Below, piece after piece: positions 22,943-35,461 of a DNA stretch of 64,000 nt; positions within the stretch are counted from its first letter, which is position 1; every line of letters begins with the position of its first letter. The notes beneath the pieces are model-generated. The model was not told the origin of the DNA. It saw nothing but the letters and a program-made list of their open reading frames with translations, and did no database searches. Origin of the DNA: Litsea cubeba (Eukaryota; Streptophyta; Magnoliopsida; Laurales; Lauraceae); assembly GCA_012931725.1 (NCBI GenBank), contig CM022948.1:63846030-63910029 (forward strand). Direction: 5' to 3'. The position numbers and the translations under genes were made by a program.

Positions 22943-25900
22943 ATGGCAGCAACACTTGCATTCCCTTCTCTCTCCTGCATTTGCAGAAGCAGTTTCCATG
23001 AAAAATCAATTCCCTCTTCTTCTTCTTTTGCAACCCCTCCCTTTCAGTATCTTCTGTACAATGGAAGAAGAAGAAGCATGACTGCAATTACTTCTTCTCT
23101 CTCTCTTCGGGGGAGGAAGAAATACCCAGAAATGAGACGGATTAGGGCAGTTTCAGAAGAAACCCTAGTTCCTGAAGGGCAAGAGGATGAAGCTCCTCCC
23201 TCCGAGCAGCCAGTTTCAGTTCCCGTCTCACCTTCTGACATGCTCACCATGTTCTTCAAGGTTCTATCTCTCTCTTTTATTCTTTATGTATGAAATATGG
23301 TTCGTTAAGAACCTGTTTGGATGCTAGGAACTCTGTAGCCCTGAAACTCACTTGGGGTAGGAATTATTTAGCCCTGAAATTCACTTGGGGCTCGTTTGGA
23401 TTTGCAGCAAATATTTTCTCCAGAGAAACTTCTTTTCTGTGCGTTCCAAGAAAAAGAGAAAATAGAAAACTTTTTCCTGCTTGTTTGGATGTGCCAAAAA
23501 AATTTGGGAGCAGAGAAGTAATTCTCTTCTCAACCACTTCCCTAGAAATTCTGAGAAATGTATTCCCGAAAGTGGTTATAAATGAAGAACCTAAGGTGAA
23601 TATCCATAAATAGTCATGGTCATCAAATAATGGATACTGAATTAACGGGAGATGGTAAATGAATACCCGGCCATCACCCTATGACCTCCACCTCATATCC
23701 TTCACCCCTCACCTCTTTAATAATGTTATGTTGGAACCCATGTTACCATCGACACATAGGAATTTGATTTCATGCAAACAATGGGCCTAGCAAAATGGAT
23801 TGTTTTTTTTTTTTTTTTTCAATCATTAAAATGACATCTAACAATTTACAATTGTTTTTTTATGGAAAAAAAGTTTCCGGAAACTGATTTCTTCTATATA
23901 GTTTTTTGGATTCAAATACAAACAAAGTTGACAATAACTACTAGGGAAAAGTTGTGGGGGGTCTCCATTTGGGGATTTTCCACCTCTAGAGCTCTCCTAG
24001 TTGCTCCACCCAGTGGAGATCTATCACAGTATCACTAGTCATTTTTATTGTTTTTTTAGAAGGGAGGACACTCACACACCAAGGAATGCAACACATGTCC
24101 CTTGCCAGCTAAGCAACTGCTTGGGACTATTCGGAGTCCCTTTTGGATTAGAAGAAAAGGTGCAAGAGAACTGTCCACACTTCAAATTGTAGAGTGGACA
24201 GTTTTCTCCACCTGTTTTCTCTCCTTTTAGAGCAAGATGGTGGATCCCCGGAAGGGATTTCTCCACCTCTACATTTCTCTTCAATTCAACCAGAGGGGAT
24301 TCTCCACTCGTGGTTTCTCCTTATCAAAACATGATGCTAATGGACGGTTTTCAACAAGCTCAAAAGGGTGCCCGTGTCTCCTCCTTGAGGGTCATTTATG
24401 TGGAAAACTTATGAAATAGAATTTTATTTATTTTTTGAGTTATATATATTCATCATCATCATCAAAGCCTTGTCCCAACTATGTTGGGGCCGGCTACATG
24501 AATTTTGCTTATTCATTCCAATGTATCATGAGCCAAATCTTTAGATAAGTTGCACTTCTTCATATCTATTTTTAATACTTCCATTCACGTCCTCTTTAGC
24601 TTACCCCTTTCCCTTGTTGGGCTGTCAACTTGCATAGCCAAACTTTTTCTTACTGGTGCCGTTGCCGGCTTGCTTTGGACATGCCCAAACCATCTCAAAC
24701 GGGTTTTTTCTAATTTTATTCCCTATTGATGCTACCTCTAAATGCTCTTGAAAACGCTTATTTCTAATTTTGTCCTTCCTAGTTATATATATTATATTAT
24801 TTTTAGTCATGAAATTTTTTTTGTGTGTAAGCCTGTTACACATGATTAGGTATGTTTTATGGTTTATCCAACTCCCCATCCAACGAGCTCAAGACTATAC
24901 AATTTTGAAGGAGTGTTACTTATCTAAGGATTTGGCTCAAGATAGATCGGAATGGAGAAATAAAATTTGTGTAGCCGACCCCGACATAGTTGGGACAAGG
25001 CTTTGATGATGATTTAAAAAGTTATGGCGTATTTAGTGACAAGGTATGGGTTAATAACAAATTTTGGTATCCTAGTTGGTTTTGATGTTACAGTCAAAAT
25101 GTCACGTCTTGCATGAATTTTATTAAGTCTTTTACTAGTATTTTAATCAAGAAAGGTTCCAACGTTGTTAATATAGTGTAAAGAGGATTCTATACTTCTT
25201 CTCAACATCCAATCTCCTATATAAATACAGCTATCCACAAATATTATTGAAGTTCTTTTTTTGTTTTTTGGTGAAAATTGTGGATTTCTATCCCCCCATC
25301 TTGGTGATGGTGTGATCTCATCCCGAGCGTGCTCTCATGGAGATTACATGCAAGAGAGGGAGAATCGTGATACTGGTCCTCCTTTTGCATAAGCTAGGTA
25401 TTGGAGTGGGTAAGGTTTCCCAAGATCTCTCCTTTAGCCTATCATCACCTAGATTTTTCAAAGTATACATCCTGTCTTTTCACTGTATCTCCTTTAATCC
25501 TTTTGCCTTCTCTTAATGAATAGAAACCTTAACCTTCACATACAGTTTGGCCCTCAACTCTCAATCTCTTATTTGTACAATGACTTCAGTATGATCACTG
25601 TTAGGGAACCTCAAGCCCACCCCCTAAACTCACTCTCCATCGAATTCTTGACCTCAATAGCTATCACCATTAAGAACCTCAAGAAACCCCAGCCTCAAAC
25701 TTTCACATTTAGAAAGCTTTAGTAAGAAATCTAAACACTTTCAAGAATTTATCGGAAAATCCAAACTTAATCTTAATTCTAGAATTGGCCTGCAAAAGCC
25801 CCTCAAATCCAATGAATTTCTACGCCATCACAATCCCATTTAATACCTATATGAAACTCCTAACTTTTCCCTCGCAAACACTTCATTTTTCACCCTAACT

Positions 25901-28900
25901 TGACCCCTGTCAAAGTCCCAATTGTCAAATTAAAAACCCATAAATTTAACCAATTTGATCTGACAAAATAAAAAAATGAACCTGTTGATTCACCCCTAAA
26001 TAACTCCTAATCTGAACCTTGTTAGCCCAATAACGAATTCAAATTTTGCAAACCTATCCCTCTTTAACCAAATTGGCAACCAGCCCTTGACCTAGCCTCC
26101 TACTAGCACGGAGAACTGTTGGTACAAATTGTAGACCAATCTCCAAGAGATTGACCGAATCCAAAGGATTCCAGCCCTAGGGCATAGAACACACCATACC
26201 AGGAGAGAACTCACGATAACTTGAATTAATTGAATAAAGCATGAAAAATAACAATAGGGCTCATCTGTATATATAGAGCACACTGTTTCTAAACTAACCA
26301 GGATATTGAAAATAGGAAAATACCTAATCCTACTCAAAATAGAATTTAGAAAGCAATCCTATTAAGCAACTAAGTAATATCACTAATTTAGAGATTGTCT
26401 CAAATAAGGATAGGGATCTCTGCCGAATCAGAGATCATGTGGACCCCATCATATGGGTCCATCAGGGCTTGTGGGTCCTAGTCTTGGGTCGGGCTGCATC
26501 AACTGTCCACGTGAACTGAACAATGAGTGACTAGCCGAGTAGAAAGCAAAACAAGTGGAAAGAACAAGAATAGAAATTAAGGCCCTCTTATATTGGTCTG
26601 ACAACTTGTTACAATTAATGTGGAGGATGATGAATTGATGATGATTGGAGGTGCGATTATATATTCTGTATGATGTGTTTGGTGCAAAGTTAAGATTTGT
26701 CATCGATGGAGAAAGTTGTATGAACATTGTGGTGCAAGAGGTTGTTGACAAGCTGCAACTACCAATGGAAGTGCATCCTAATTCTTACCTTATCACGTGG
26801 GTCAATGATTTCAGTGATGAAGAGATTCTTAGTGGACATGCATACTGCAAGAGTCAAGGACTCCATTACTCCACATGTACAGTGTTATTCTGATGAACAT
26901 TGCACGAATTTTGCTTGGATGTTCTTGGTTGTATGATTGGGATGTGATGAACAACCAGGCCAATTCATATATTCTCTCCTTTACTAGATGAAATAACAGA
27001 GTGGTTCCAATGAAAGAGATGTTCTTAAAGAAGATAGAAGAGGACACAAAGTCCAATGTTCTTCCCCTGGACATACATAATTGAAAGAAAGAAAATATAA
27101 AGCAGGATGTTTGCATGAGAAGATAATCGAATGAAACAAATGATAAGACTAAACTCAAATATAGGTTTTATTTATGTTTAATCTAGGTTACAATGGCAGT
27201 AGACTTTGGTGGACCAAAGACCAAAGATCTAAGTTTTTCAATATCCCTTTTACAAACCTTTGATTGTGCAAAAGCAAATGAGAAGGAAAACCCCTCTAAT
27301 TCTGATCTTCAAATTCTTTGGAAGGTTCTGAAAATTCTTCGTTGATATACATTGTTATGATGTTCACTAACAGCGCGAGCTTTTGGTGTTACTCGTCATT
27401 AACACTAGCGAGTATTGACCCCTAATTATAAATTTTAATGCCTTACAAAACAAGCAAATGAGGTAAAAACCCTAAAATTCCAGAGACGGGCAGATGCCTG
27501 TCTTGCACTGTGCATGGACATGCCCCTCGCCTTTTCTTTTCTTTTTTTCTCTCTTTTTCTCTCTTTTTCTGTTTTTTTCTTTGCTGTGACCCGATCCGTT
27601 TAATGGTCTGCAAATGTCCCCTCAAGGTGGTGGGTCCTTTAGAATTCTCAAAATGGGGCCCATTGCCTTGAGTAAACAACCAATTTTTTGGTGAAAAAAA
27701 AACTGCGCCCTATGTAGGGGCTGATAAAGATACTGAGTCTGTTTATTTGTTCTTTCTTTCTTTGAAACTCTGTGGGATCCTTCTCATATCTCTTCTCTTC
27801 CATTGGCCTCAAACCTATTTTCATTCACCCTTGTTGTTCTCAAATGTTAAAGAATGGCCAAGCACAAGGATTATATACCCTTTTTTTTTTTTTCTTGGAA
27901 TTGAGTTCAGGCTAATTTGAAACTTTTCAGAAGACCCAAGTGGTTTGTGGGGCCCACATGCCCAATTCTTCTGATCCCTTCGAACATGTCACAAATTGTT
28001 TAGGACCATGAGAATGGGGAGTGGGCCTTAAGGGCTCACTTTGTCTTCAGTGAGTGGTTTAGGTAAACAGTTTCCTTCTAGATTGGAACCAACTCTTGGG
28101 CTGAGGATCATGCCATGTGCATGGCGCACTGCGTTAAGCACACAACATGCTACCCAGGTATGTAGGGTCCAACTCATGCTTAGATTGGTGATCTGAGTTG
28201 TGCCAAGTGGACTTGGCAGACCAGACTTGCCCACAAATTTGCAATTTTCTTAATAAATATATTTGTATATCTAAAACTCTTTTATTTCCTGATTAGATTC
28301 TTAAGTATGTTATCTTTCAAAAAAAAAAAAAAGAAGATTCTTAAGCATGTCATCCCAGGACCTGCAGAGGTCTGCTACTCACGGGGTGATGCCTAACCAT
28401 CTCTCTAGTTGTGCGGCAGGAATCTTTCCCTCCAAAAAGCAAGTTTTAAACTTGGTTTAACAGTTTGATGAAAAAATAGGAGTTTTTTTAAAAAAAAAAA
28501 AAAAAAAAACTATGATACTTAAATACTTCAAAACTGCAATGTATCGTACTGTATTGTCTCAAAATTTTCGTTTTTTTGGTGGGTAAAATCTGTGATCCTG
28601 CTGTCCATGGCTTTTCCCTGCCATATCCTTCCCGTATCTATGCATCATAGCTTGAATAGAAACGAAGAGTCTCCTCTCCCCATCCCTCTTTCTCGATGTT
28701 CTGAAATATATTAGTTTTAAAATTCATTCAATCAATGAGTTCTTATTGGATGGTTATAAAAAAAAAAAAGTTCTTATTGGACAGTCTTTTGATATGGTTA
28801 TGTTTGTAGTTCTCCAGGCAATCAGATAATTATTTTGTAAGATTTGGCACAGTTATTTCATGACATGGCTTAGTAATGTGAGGTTCTTGTCTTCTGTCAA

Positions 28901-31900
28901 CATCCATTTTGGGTTGGGTGCAGAATGGACTCTCAATTAATTAACTACCAATACCCAGTACTTCTTGTCAGATCCAATACACTATCCAAAATGGCATCTA
29001 TTTATTATGGCAAGTGTCCCGGTCTTTAAGATTAGTTGAGCTTGTAGCGCAGTTGCTCAATGTTGCAACCATCTGGTTGCGGTTCAAATATTAGCTTCCC
29101 TAACCTTAAAAGAAAGGGCCTTTGGAAGCCCAAACTTCACTTACCTTTTCATTTTGTTCCTTACATGTTTTAATGTACATGCTGCAAAACCATGTGCAAT
29201 ACCATCATACTATGCATGACTGCATTTTTATTGTTACATGTGATTAAACTGATCTAAGGCTCATCTCTTATCTTGAAAATTCCTTTGTCTTTCACTCCAC
29301 TTACATTGCTCCCAGTGGCAGAGCCACGTAGTGTTGAGGAGGGCTCAACTCTTTAGATTCCTTTAATAAATGTGAAAAAATATATATAAAGTTTGATGTG
29401 TACTTTGAGCTTGGTCCACTTTGCCCCTCCTCAATTTAGTTTTTTTTTTTTCTCATTTGCCCCCAAACAATTTTCCCCTCTTAAATTGAACACAACACAT
29501 AGCAATAATTTCATCATTTACTTATATCCAAAAGACAACTCATCAAAGCTACCCAATTAACATCTCCATTTGAATTATATGGTTTCAATCATTTCTTTTT
29601 TCTTTCTTTACCTATTTACTTCTCACGAGAGCCAGATGTAATAAGTGACCTCCCACACGCTTAAGGTGAGTGCAAGGAGTGGACCCACAATGCAGCCCAC
29701 TTAATGAAAATCTAAGTTGCTCAAATGGATTTTCCTTAAATTTTAATTAATGCATCATTGCATTATAAAATATTGTAGTCAAGCATGTGTGTTTGAAGTG
29801 CAATTGAATTTTAGGTAGAATTGAGGGTTCCTGCCTGGTTTTGGTCTGCCATGTTGATGAGCATGCATTGGAGTTTTTTTTTTTTTTAAGCAATTAAAAA
29901 TTAAGATCAAAGGTGAATTTCCAAAAAATGAGCATCAAATAACCTTTTGTTATGAAAACAGAATTAATGAAAGATGAGAAATGAATATGTAGGCTTTGGT
30001 CTTTGTTTTTAAACCCTTAAAAGAATTCCTCTGTATTAAATTCTTATGTATTTTAATGCGGACAAACTGCCCCTTAATGATACTAATGTCACCTGGATAT
30101 GCATTTACATACGATTGATAATTAAAAATAAATTACATCTGAATGATGTGATTATCAAACCCATATTATGACATTCAAGGAAATTATATCGATAAAGAAA
30201 CATTCCAGATAATTTTTTAATTTAATTTTTGTTTTGTAATTATAATAATGTGGTCACAAGTAAATTTGTTAAATTCATACAATTTGTAAATCTTCTCTAT
30301 TCTTTTGGACCCATTATTGAATGTGTTGGATTTAGGGACCGACGCAAGTTCATCATTTTTAAAGATAATTTAATAACTAATTTATCAGGTAAATTGGATT
30401 GAGCACATGATTTTACATTTATGATATTATATTAACTAATTAATTTATGTTAAAAATATTTATATCACTTTTCGTTAGCAAAATAAATTATTTTTTAATT
30501 ATTTATAAATTCCTTGCTAAGTGAAAATTTTGCCCCTCCTAAGAGAAAATCCTGGCTCCACCATTGATTGGTCCTTGTTCAGATTATCTGAATTTTCACA
30601 GAATTTATGTTCATGTGCACTCTTAGACTTAGTTCTTGTTGTCTATCTCTAATATGTTCCCCTATATAAAACTGAAGGCAGAAGGAACTATGGATGAATC
30701 AGCTGTGTCTACCATGATGAAAACTTTAGAGGTGCAACTCTCTGTTACTCTTTTTTAAACCCTTTATCTCTTATATTACTACAAGTGGAAGGTGCTTAAA
30801 ATTTTAACTACAAAGCTGCAGGGCATGTGTATTTAACATTGCTTAGTTTCTTATGCAGGAACAGGAGGGCATTAGTGATCTAACAGTTCAGGTCCTTGAG
30901 GGTATTGCTTCTGTTGAGGTATATGTGCAAGTAACTTTATTTGCATTTTTTCCTTGAATATGATAAAAATGTTGTTTGATACTCTGATTAGCTTGTTGAT
31001 TTTATTTGGAATTGCTTTAACAAATTTGGATTTATTTGGAATTGCTTGTTGGATCTGTTTGGGATCCTATTTAATTGGGCCAAAGTAGAACAGGTTGCTT
31101 TCCTTTGTTTCTGGAATGTTGGCCTCAAGATCTGATTTGGTTCCTTATTAAGTCATTTAATATGCAATTTATTTTTGGACCCATCTGGACTGTTTGATTT
31201 ATGTTTTAGTCCATTTCTCTCTCTTGTTCAGGCCTGCATCATTGATGATGATGAGAAGGGTCAGATTTTGAGAAATCCAGAAACCCTACTTCTATAGGAT
31301 TTTTAATTTTCAAGAAAAATGCAGGCGAATATGGTTTATTAGAGGTGCTGTTGGACCGTAATAGGTTCTAATGAGGTCTAATTTATGGGGAATGGATTGT
31401 TAGATTGGATGATTTCTGAATTTGATATAGTGAAAGGAGAAAACCCCAATCCTTGGTCATTTCCTTCCTCCAATTAAGACATTTGTGATGGCGTTACAGC
31501 TATTGAACAAATCGGCTAGTTTGATGGTCATTAGAAAATTTTACCAACTATTTTGACATCTGCTATTCATTTGACCTGTTTTAAATTTAGCCCAGAAGGT
31601 ACCGACTTGCTGATCTCTACCTTGATGGTTTAAACCGTTGGTTTACCACATTAGGTCATGGGTTCAAGATACAGTACCAACAAAAAGCCCAGAAGATATT
31701 GACGGTTTTGAAAATTTTCGTAGATTAAAAAGGAATGCTATGCTCTTTTACAGTTAACAGAAAAAAACTTGAAAATCCAGCAGTGAAAAATGGATAAAAT
31801 TAAGGGTCATGTTACATTTGGCTTCCATGATCCATTTAAGATCTTACATCAAGAACTTGAATAAATGAAGAGTCATATTACATTTAGATTGCTTGAAAGG

Positions 31901-32482
31901 CTGCTTCATCTCGTAAATATGAATAAAAACATTAATTGCATATGTAAAATATTTCAAGTAAAATTAATAAAATTAAAAATAAATAGTATGTTATGATCGG
32001 AATACCCATAGCTGTATTTGTGTCCTGAACTTGGAAAATGGGTGTCATATCTGTGTTCTAAATTTTGGAAAATGGGGTGTCTAATATCTATAGTTCCCTT
32101 TTCTGCATCTGCAGCGATATCAATATTCACGTATCATAACCTACTACACTCAAAGGCATACAGATCTAATCTTTCTCATTTTTTTTGTTGCCAATCTCAA
32201 TTACTGAATCTAAATTAACTGCATGCATTCACATGAATGTATTTTCAGTGCATTCCTTATTTCTTAACAAAATAGACTGCAGAAAGTATCTTTTCCGGCA
32301 TTGCTGCATTTTCCTTTGTGATCTACCTGACAATACTATCTATCTCTGTACAGTTAACGAAACAGACCACAGTACAAGCAACGGGTGTTGCTTCAAATCT
32401 AGTAGAGATAATTCAAGGGTCGGGGTTCAAGTTGCAGGCTTTGAATCTGAGTTTCGAGGATGAAGAGGATACGAAGAACTAG
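22943..32482 (+). CDS. Small plastid-type protein, HMA-like fold, 4 exons
   Basis: Four exons join in frame: 22943-23260, 30678-30731, 30859-30918 and 32354-32482, giving 561 nt and 186 aa. All junctions are phase 0 with GT/AG ends, though the first acceptor is AAG. The first 60-70 residues are rich in serine and arginine and look like a plastid transit peptide. An acidic proline-rich linker follows. The last ~85 residues alternate strand and helix in an HMA-like order: MLTMFFK, then DESAVSTMMKTLE, then DLTVQVLEGIASVELT, then LVEIIQGSGFKLQALNL. The metal-binding CxxC of heavy-metal-associated domains is absent, so metal carriage is unlikely. I do not know a function. Intron 1 is 7.4 kb and holds LINE, gypsy, solo-LTR and hAT insertions. 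Introns 2 and 3 are 127 bp and 1435 bp. Confidence 0.85.
23810..23822. other. Intron 1 interior before the RTE fragments
   Basis: Intron 1 between 23261 and 24450 has no recognised coding remnant. Segments near 23335-23520 (CTCGTTTGGATTTGC and related) resemble ends of small DNA transposons, but I could not match both ends. The poly-T run here is the clearest marker. Confidence 0.3.
24451..24790 (-). mobile_element. RTE-type LINE 3' end, minus strand
   Basis: Read on the minus strand, this is the end of an RTE-class reverse transcriptase ORF: RKDKIRNKRFQEHLEVA, then WACPKQ corresponding to the conserved WFGHVQR segment. It ends at ATGTAGCCGGCCCCAACATA, then GTTGGGACAAGGCTTTGATG and (ATG)n. 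Frame breaks show it is inactive. It lies head-to-head with the plus-strand tail at 24880-25013. Confidence 0.7.
24880..25013 (+). mobile_element. RTE-type LINE 3' end, plus strand
   Basis: This encodes the terminal RTE segment LSKDLAQDRSEWRNKICVAD followed by PDIVGTRL and a stop, then GGCTTTGATGATGAT. It is a second copy of the same tail found in opposite orientation at 24451, and together the two tails form an inverted repeat. Confidence 0.75.
26120..26501. mobile_element. Solo LTR with 5-bp target duplication
   Basis: This 382-bp block begins TGGTACAAATTG and ends GGGCTGCATCA. It is flanked by ACTGT at 26115-26119 and again at 26502-26506. A TATA-like TATATATAG lies inside at about 26270. 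The end GGGCTGCATCA also ends the LTR at 7773-8184 when that is read on its coding strand, which would make this one plus-oriented. With no internal region, this is what recombination between two LTRs leaves. It lies in intron 1 of the HMA-like gene. Confidence 0.7.
26645..26893 (+). mobile_element. Ty3/gypsy aspartic protease fragment
   Basis: A short open frame contains LRFVIDGESCMNIVVQ and VVDKLQLP followed by HPNSYLITW. This matches the protease start of plant gypsy elements of the type that reads IDGGSCENVVS...LQL...HPxPYxLxW. Nothing further of the element was recognised, so it is a remnant in intron 1 of the HMA-like gene. Confidence 0.65.
27500..29030. other. Intron 1 interior, no feature
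   Basis: No coding remnant was recognised. It contains several homopolymer A or T runs (for example about 27880-27893 and 28490-28508) and a pyrimidine-rich TTTTTCTCTC stretch near 27535-27580. Confidence 0.35.
29035..29110 (+). mobile_element. Possible tRNA-related SINE fragment
   Basis: GTAGCGCAGTTGCTCAATG, a short hairpin GCAACC...GGTTGC and GGTTCAAATA have the order of box A, anticodon arm and box B of a tRNA-derived SINE head. I see no clear tail or target duplication. Confidence 0.35.
29313..30566. mobile_element. Non-autonomous hAT element (1254 bp)
   Basis: The inverted ends are CAGTGGCAGAGCCACG on the left and CAATGGTGGAGCCAGG from the right. The element is flanked by 8-bp direct repeats ATTGCTCC (29305-29312) and ATTGGTCC (30567-30574), one mismatch apart. 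Ends and target length fit hAT. No transposase remnant was recognised and the interior is A/T-rich. It sits just upstream of exon 2 (30678) of the HMA-like gene. Confidence 0.8.
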
Positions 32483-32893
32483 GTTCTGAACAATCTTCTG
32501 AGTTCTGTTGTTCAGTGCGGTTTTAATTGAAGCAGCAGGTTTTTTTTTTATTTTTTTTATGCTTATTCGTGTACTGTAAGATTACAAGTTCCCTTCTAGA
32601 GTTCTAAAGTAAATATTCTCAGCATTGATCTCCTATGGTGGTGTTATATGATCACTACACCTTTGACATGTATTCTACTTCCACAATTTTTATGAGCCAT
32701 TTGCAGGGAAGTATAAGCCATTTAATAAGAAGGGAAAGCTTCTAATTTTTATCTTCAAAAATTAAGGATGAGTGAAAAAACATGCACACCATTTTATAAA
32801 TAACATCAATGTCATCTTCGAAATGATAAGGGTGATCTACAGCCTAAAACTGCAAAAAAAAAAAAAAAAAAAAAAATTTGCCTCGGACCTTAA
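32483..32893. other. 3' flank of the HMA-like gene
   Basis: This holds the 3' untranslated region of the HMA-like gene. There is no unambiguous AATAAA signal near the stop. A poly-A run of about 22 lies at 32854-32875. Confidence 0.4.
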
Positions 32894-33400
32894 GGTGTTG
32901 TTTGTTTGTTGTGAAAATGATTCACATGTGTAAATTGATTTTCATGGCAATCATTTACACATGCAAATGATATACAATTGAAATGCATTCCAGTGTTTAT
33001 CCTTTTCACGTGAATCACATTATATCCTATGGATCTATGTTTTTCAAAAATTTCTTAAAATTCACGATGAATTAAGGCATGAAATTTGACTCCCTAGCTG
33101 TTTTTAGCCATTTAAAGGACAGGCCCCATAGAAGTTCGGAAAAGTAGATCTAATGGTTGGAGTTTTATGCAAATTTCTCAAAATCTTCGATGTATTAAGA
33201 CAAAAGTTTATCCTAGTTTTTTTTAGCATATTAAGGAGATGAATGGTTCCGATTGTGAATTAAAGGCCTGTACATTGAAAAATGGACAACTGTTTGCCAT
33301 GTATTCAGATGTGTAAATTTTTGGTTTTGACTTATGCCAAATCATTTTATTCAAATTCAAGATGATGTTTTAACATTTTCACATGCAAACAAACTATCCC
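32894..33400. mobile_element. Tourist-like MITE (507 bp)
   Basis: The ends are imperfect inverted repeats, GGTGTTGTTTGTTTG on the left and GGGATAGTTTGTTTG from the right, both continuing into TGTGAAAATG. It is flanked by TAA at 32891-32893 and 33401-33403, the TWA target of PIF/Harbinger. Internal ATTTACACATG motifs also occur near the ends of the large Harbinger element at 39364-43540, suggesting related families. Confidence 0.7.
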
Positions 33401-33403
33401 TAA

Positions 33404-34242
33404 GTAATAAAATGTGGTTAGGAGTGGTTTACAAAAATGTTCTGGCTCATCCAGACTTGGACTAGTTTACTAGGTTCATTAGGTCGCTGAGTCTGACTAC
33501 TTGGCCAGGCTCTCGCCCAAGTAAGTTGGCTTCTGGGCATGACCATGACCTTCCGAGTTGATTCCAATTTCCGAGTCGTAAACGATGCTGTGTAGCACTC
33601 ATCACATCACCTGGTTCAGATGATTAGCCATCCATCTACTTTGTACCGGCACCACACAGTCCACACTCCACAGACCACACTACCATTACCAGAAGGCTCT
33701 CGTAGTCATGGGTCCATTTATTCGCACACACCTGCAGTCGAAATCACTCTAGGATGGATGGAACTTGGAAGGGAGGGAACAACCATCTAATTAGGGTCAT
33801 CCAAACCAACCGTTTTGCAAGCCCTTGATCATCCTCATAGCTAGATGGACGGTTGTATGCTTGTGATCACTGTCTATACATAATGGGCCCACTTTCAATG
33901 CATAACATGGCTCATTAATACTATAGTAGGATTTTTTATTTTTTATTTTTGGTAAAAGCTACAGTAGGATTTGAAAGCACATCTTTTGTTCTAATAAGGA
34001 CAGCACAATTGGGGCCCACCTACAGACAACCCCATTGAATCTGTGGGGCCCCCAGAAGATGATGGGGCTTATAAATTATAATAATATATATCCCTTACAT
34101 AGTTACATTACATTGTTAGGGCTCATAATGATCAGTGAGCTGTCATGGACAGATTTTTGGCGTGGGGCTGCACAGATTTTTGGCGGGCTGCAAAAAAATG
34201 GGGGTTCCTTTTCTACCGCCAAAACCCATTTCTGTTTTTGCC
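33404..34242. other. Intergenic, upstream of the FAR1-like gene
   Basis: No coding sequence was recognised. The region holds the upstream flank of the FAR1-like gene. Confidence 0.35.
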
Positions 34243-34250
34243 TTTAAATA
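34243..34250 (+). promoter_or_regulatory. Possible TATA box of the FAR1-like gene
   Basis: TTTAAATA precedes a likely non-coding first exon that ends at 34376, where GAAGCTCAG meets GTACTTAC. The matching acceptor would be the TTGTAG ending at 35447, 14 nt before the ATG at 35462. This leader intron is inferred from splice-site sequence only. Confidence 0.35.
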
Positions 34251-35461
34251 CCCCCCAAAGCTCACAAAGGCCTCATACTAAACCCTTGAAAAATCCCATT
34301 TTCTTTGGTGACTGGCAAAGTGAGGCTTTGGGAGATCAGCAGCAGGCTCTTGATTTCTAGTGGAGAAGAAGCTCAGGTACTTACATCTTCTCCCTTTCTA
34401 TATCCACCATACACTTGGCATGCATATATATATAATCTGATGATATATATAATTATATCTGGCAATGAAGAAAGAAAGGCCGGTCTTACAGCTGCCATGG
34501 ATACTGGTTTTGGTAGTAGAATGATGTAAGATTAACCAAAGGTATCATCTGAGCCAGTTTTTATCTATTAGGGTTTTCTTTTCTAAATCCTTTTTTCTTT
34601 TTTTTGTTGTTGAATGAAATGGTTGGTCCTTGAAATTGCCTTTTTTTTTTTTTTTAACTGTTTATGCTCCAATTTTCATCACATCCATCCATCTAATGAA
34701 GAGATTTCATCCAACCATCCTACCTTGGTGACTTGCACTTGATTTGGAACTGGATACATTTTGCACTCTATTGATTTTGTTTTGTGCTAAGTGACAATTA
34801 TTTCAATCTCAACTTTATCTTTTGAAGGTAGATGGTGCCAAATATGGTGGAAGGAATGACATGACCAATGTGTTTTTGTCATGGATTGTACAGAAAGGGC
34901 CTATGTTAATCCAACATTCTTTACATAGATGAATTGAATTTTTTTTTTTCAGATATGTAGTACATAACACACCTGCTGAACATTTGATTTGTATTTGACT
35001 TTATTTTTAGGTTTGTGTATTCATTTATTTGATTTCTATTCCATATGATTTCTTTCTATTCATAATAGAAGAATTTTGTCTTTGGGTTTCGATCATAGTT
35101 ACCTAATTCAGCTTCAAGGGTGCCGAATCACGAATAGCTTGTTTTGATTGGTTTGCTATTTGATTTGTAGTGATTTGTAAATCTCAAAATCCCACGTTTG
35201 ATAACTAAAAAAGAAAAAAAGGAAAGAAAAAGCACTCAAGGTGACCATATTATACTGTCCAACTTTATATTTCAATTCAGATAGACTTCTAAAGTGAGTT
35301 GTATGTTTTTTTTGTTCTTGTTATTAATTATTCTTACCTAATTTTAGTTAATATGCTGTTGTTTTGAATATCTTGAATGCTATTTTATTGTGATTGTGGT
35401 GGTGGTGGTGGTGGTGATGATGATGATGATGTTCATGACAATTGTAGTGACGGCATGTAAA

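Noticed and set aside
23290..23613. 107-codon plus-strand open frame after exon 1 of the HMA-like gene
   Set aside because: It lies in intron 1, starts after the splice donor and shows transposon-like repeats (TTTGGAT blocks), with no domain.
23335..23930. Possible small DNA transposon with CTCGTTTGGATTTGC end
   Set aside because: A plausible left end, but I could not find a matching inverted right end with a target duplication.
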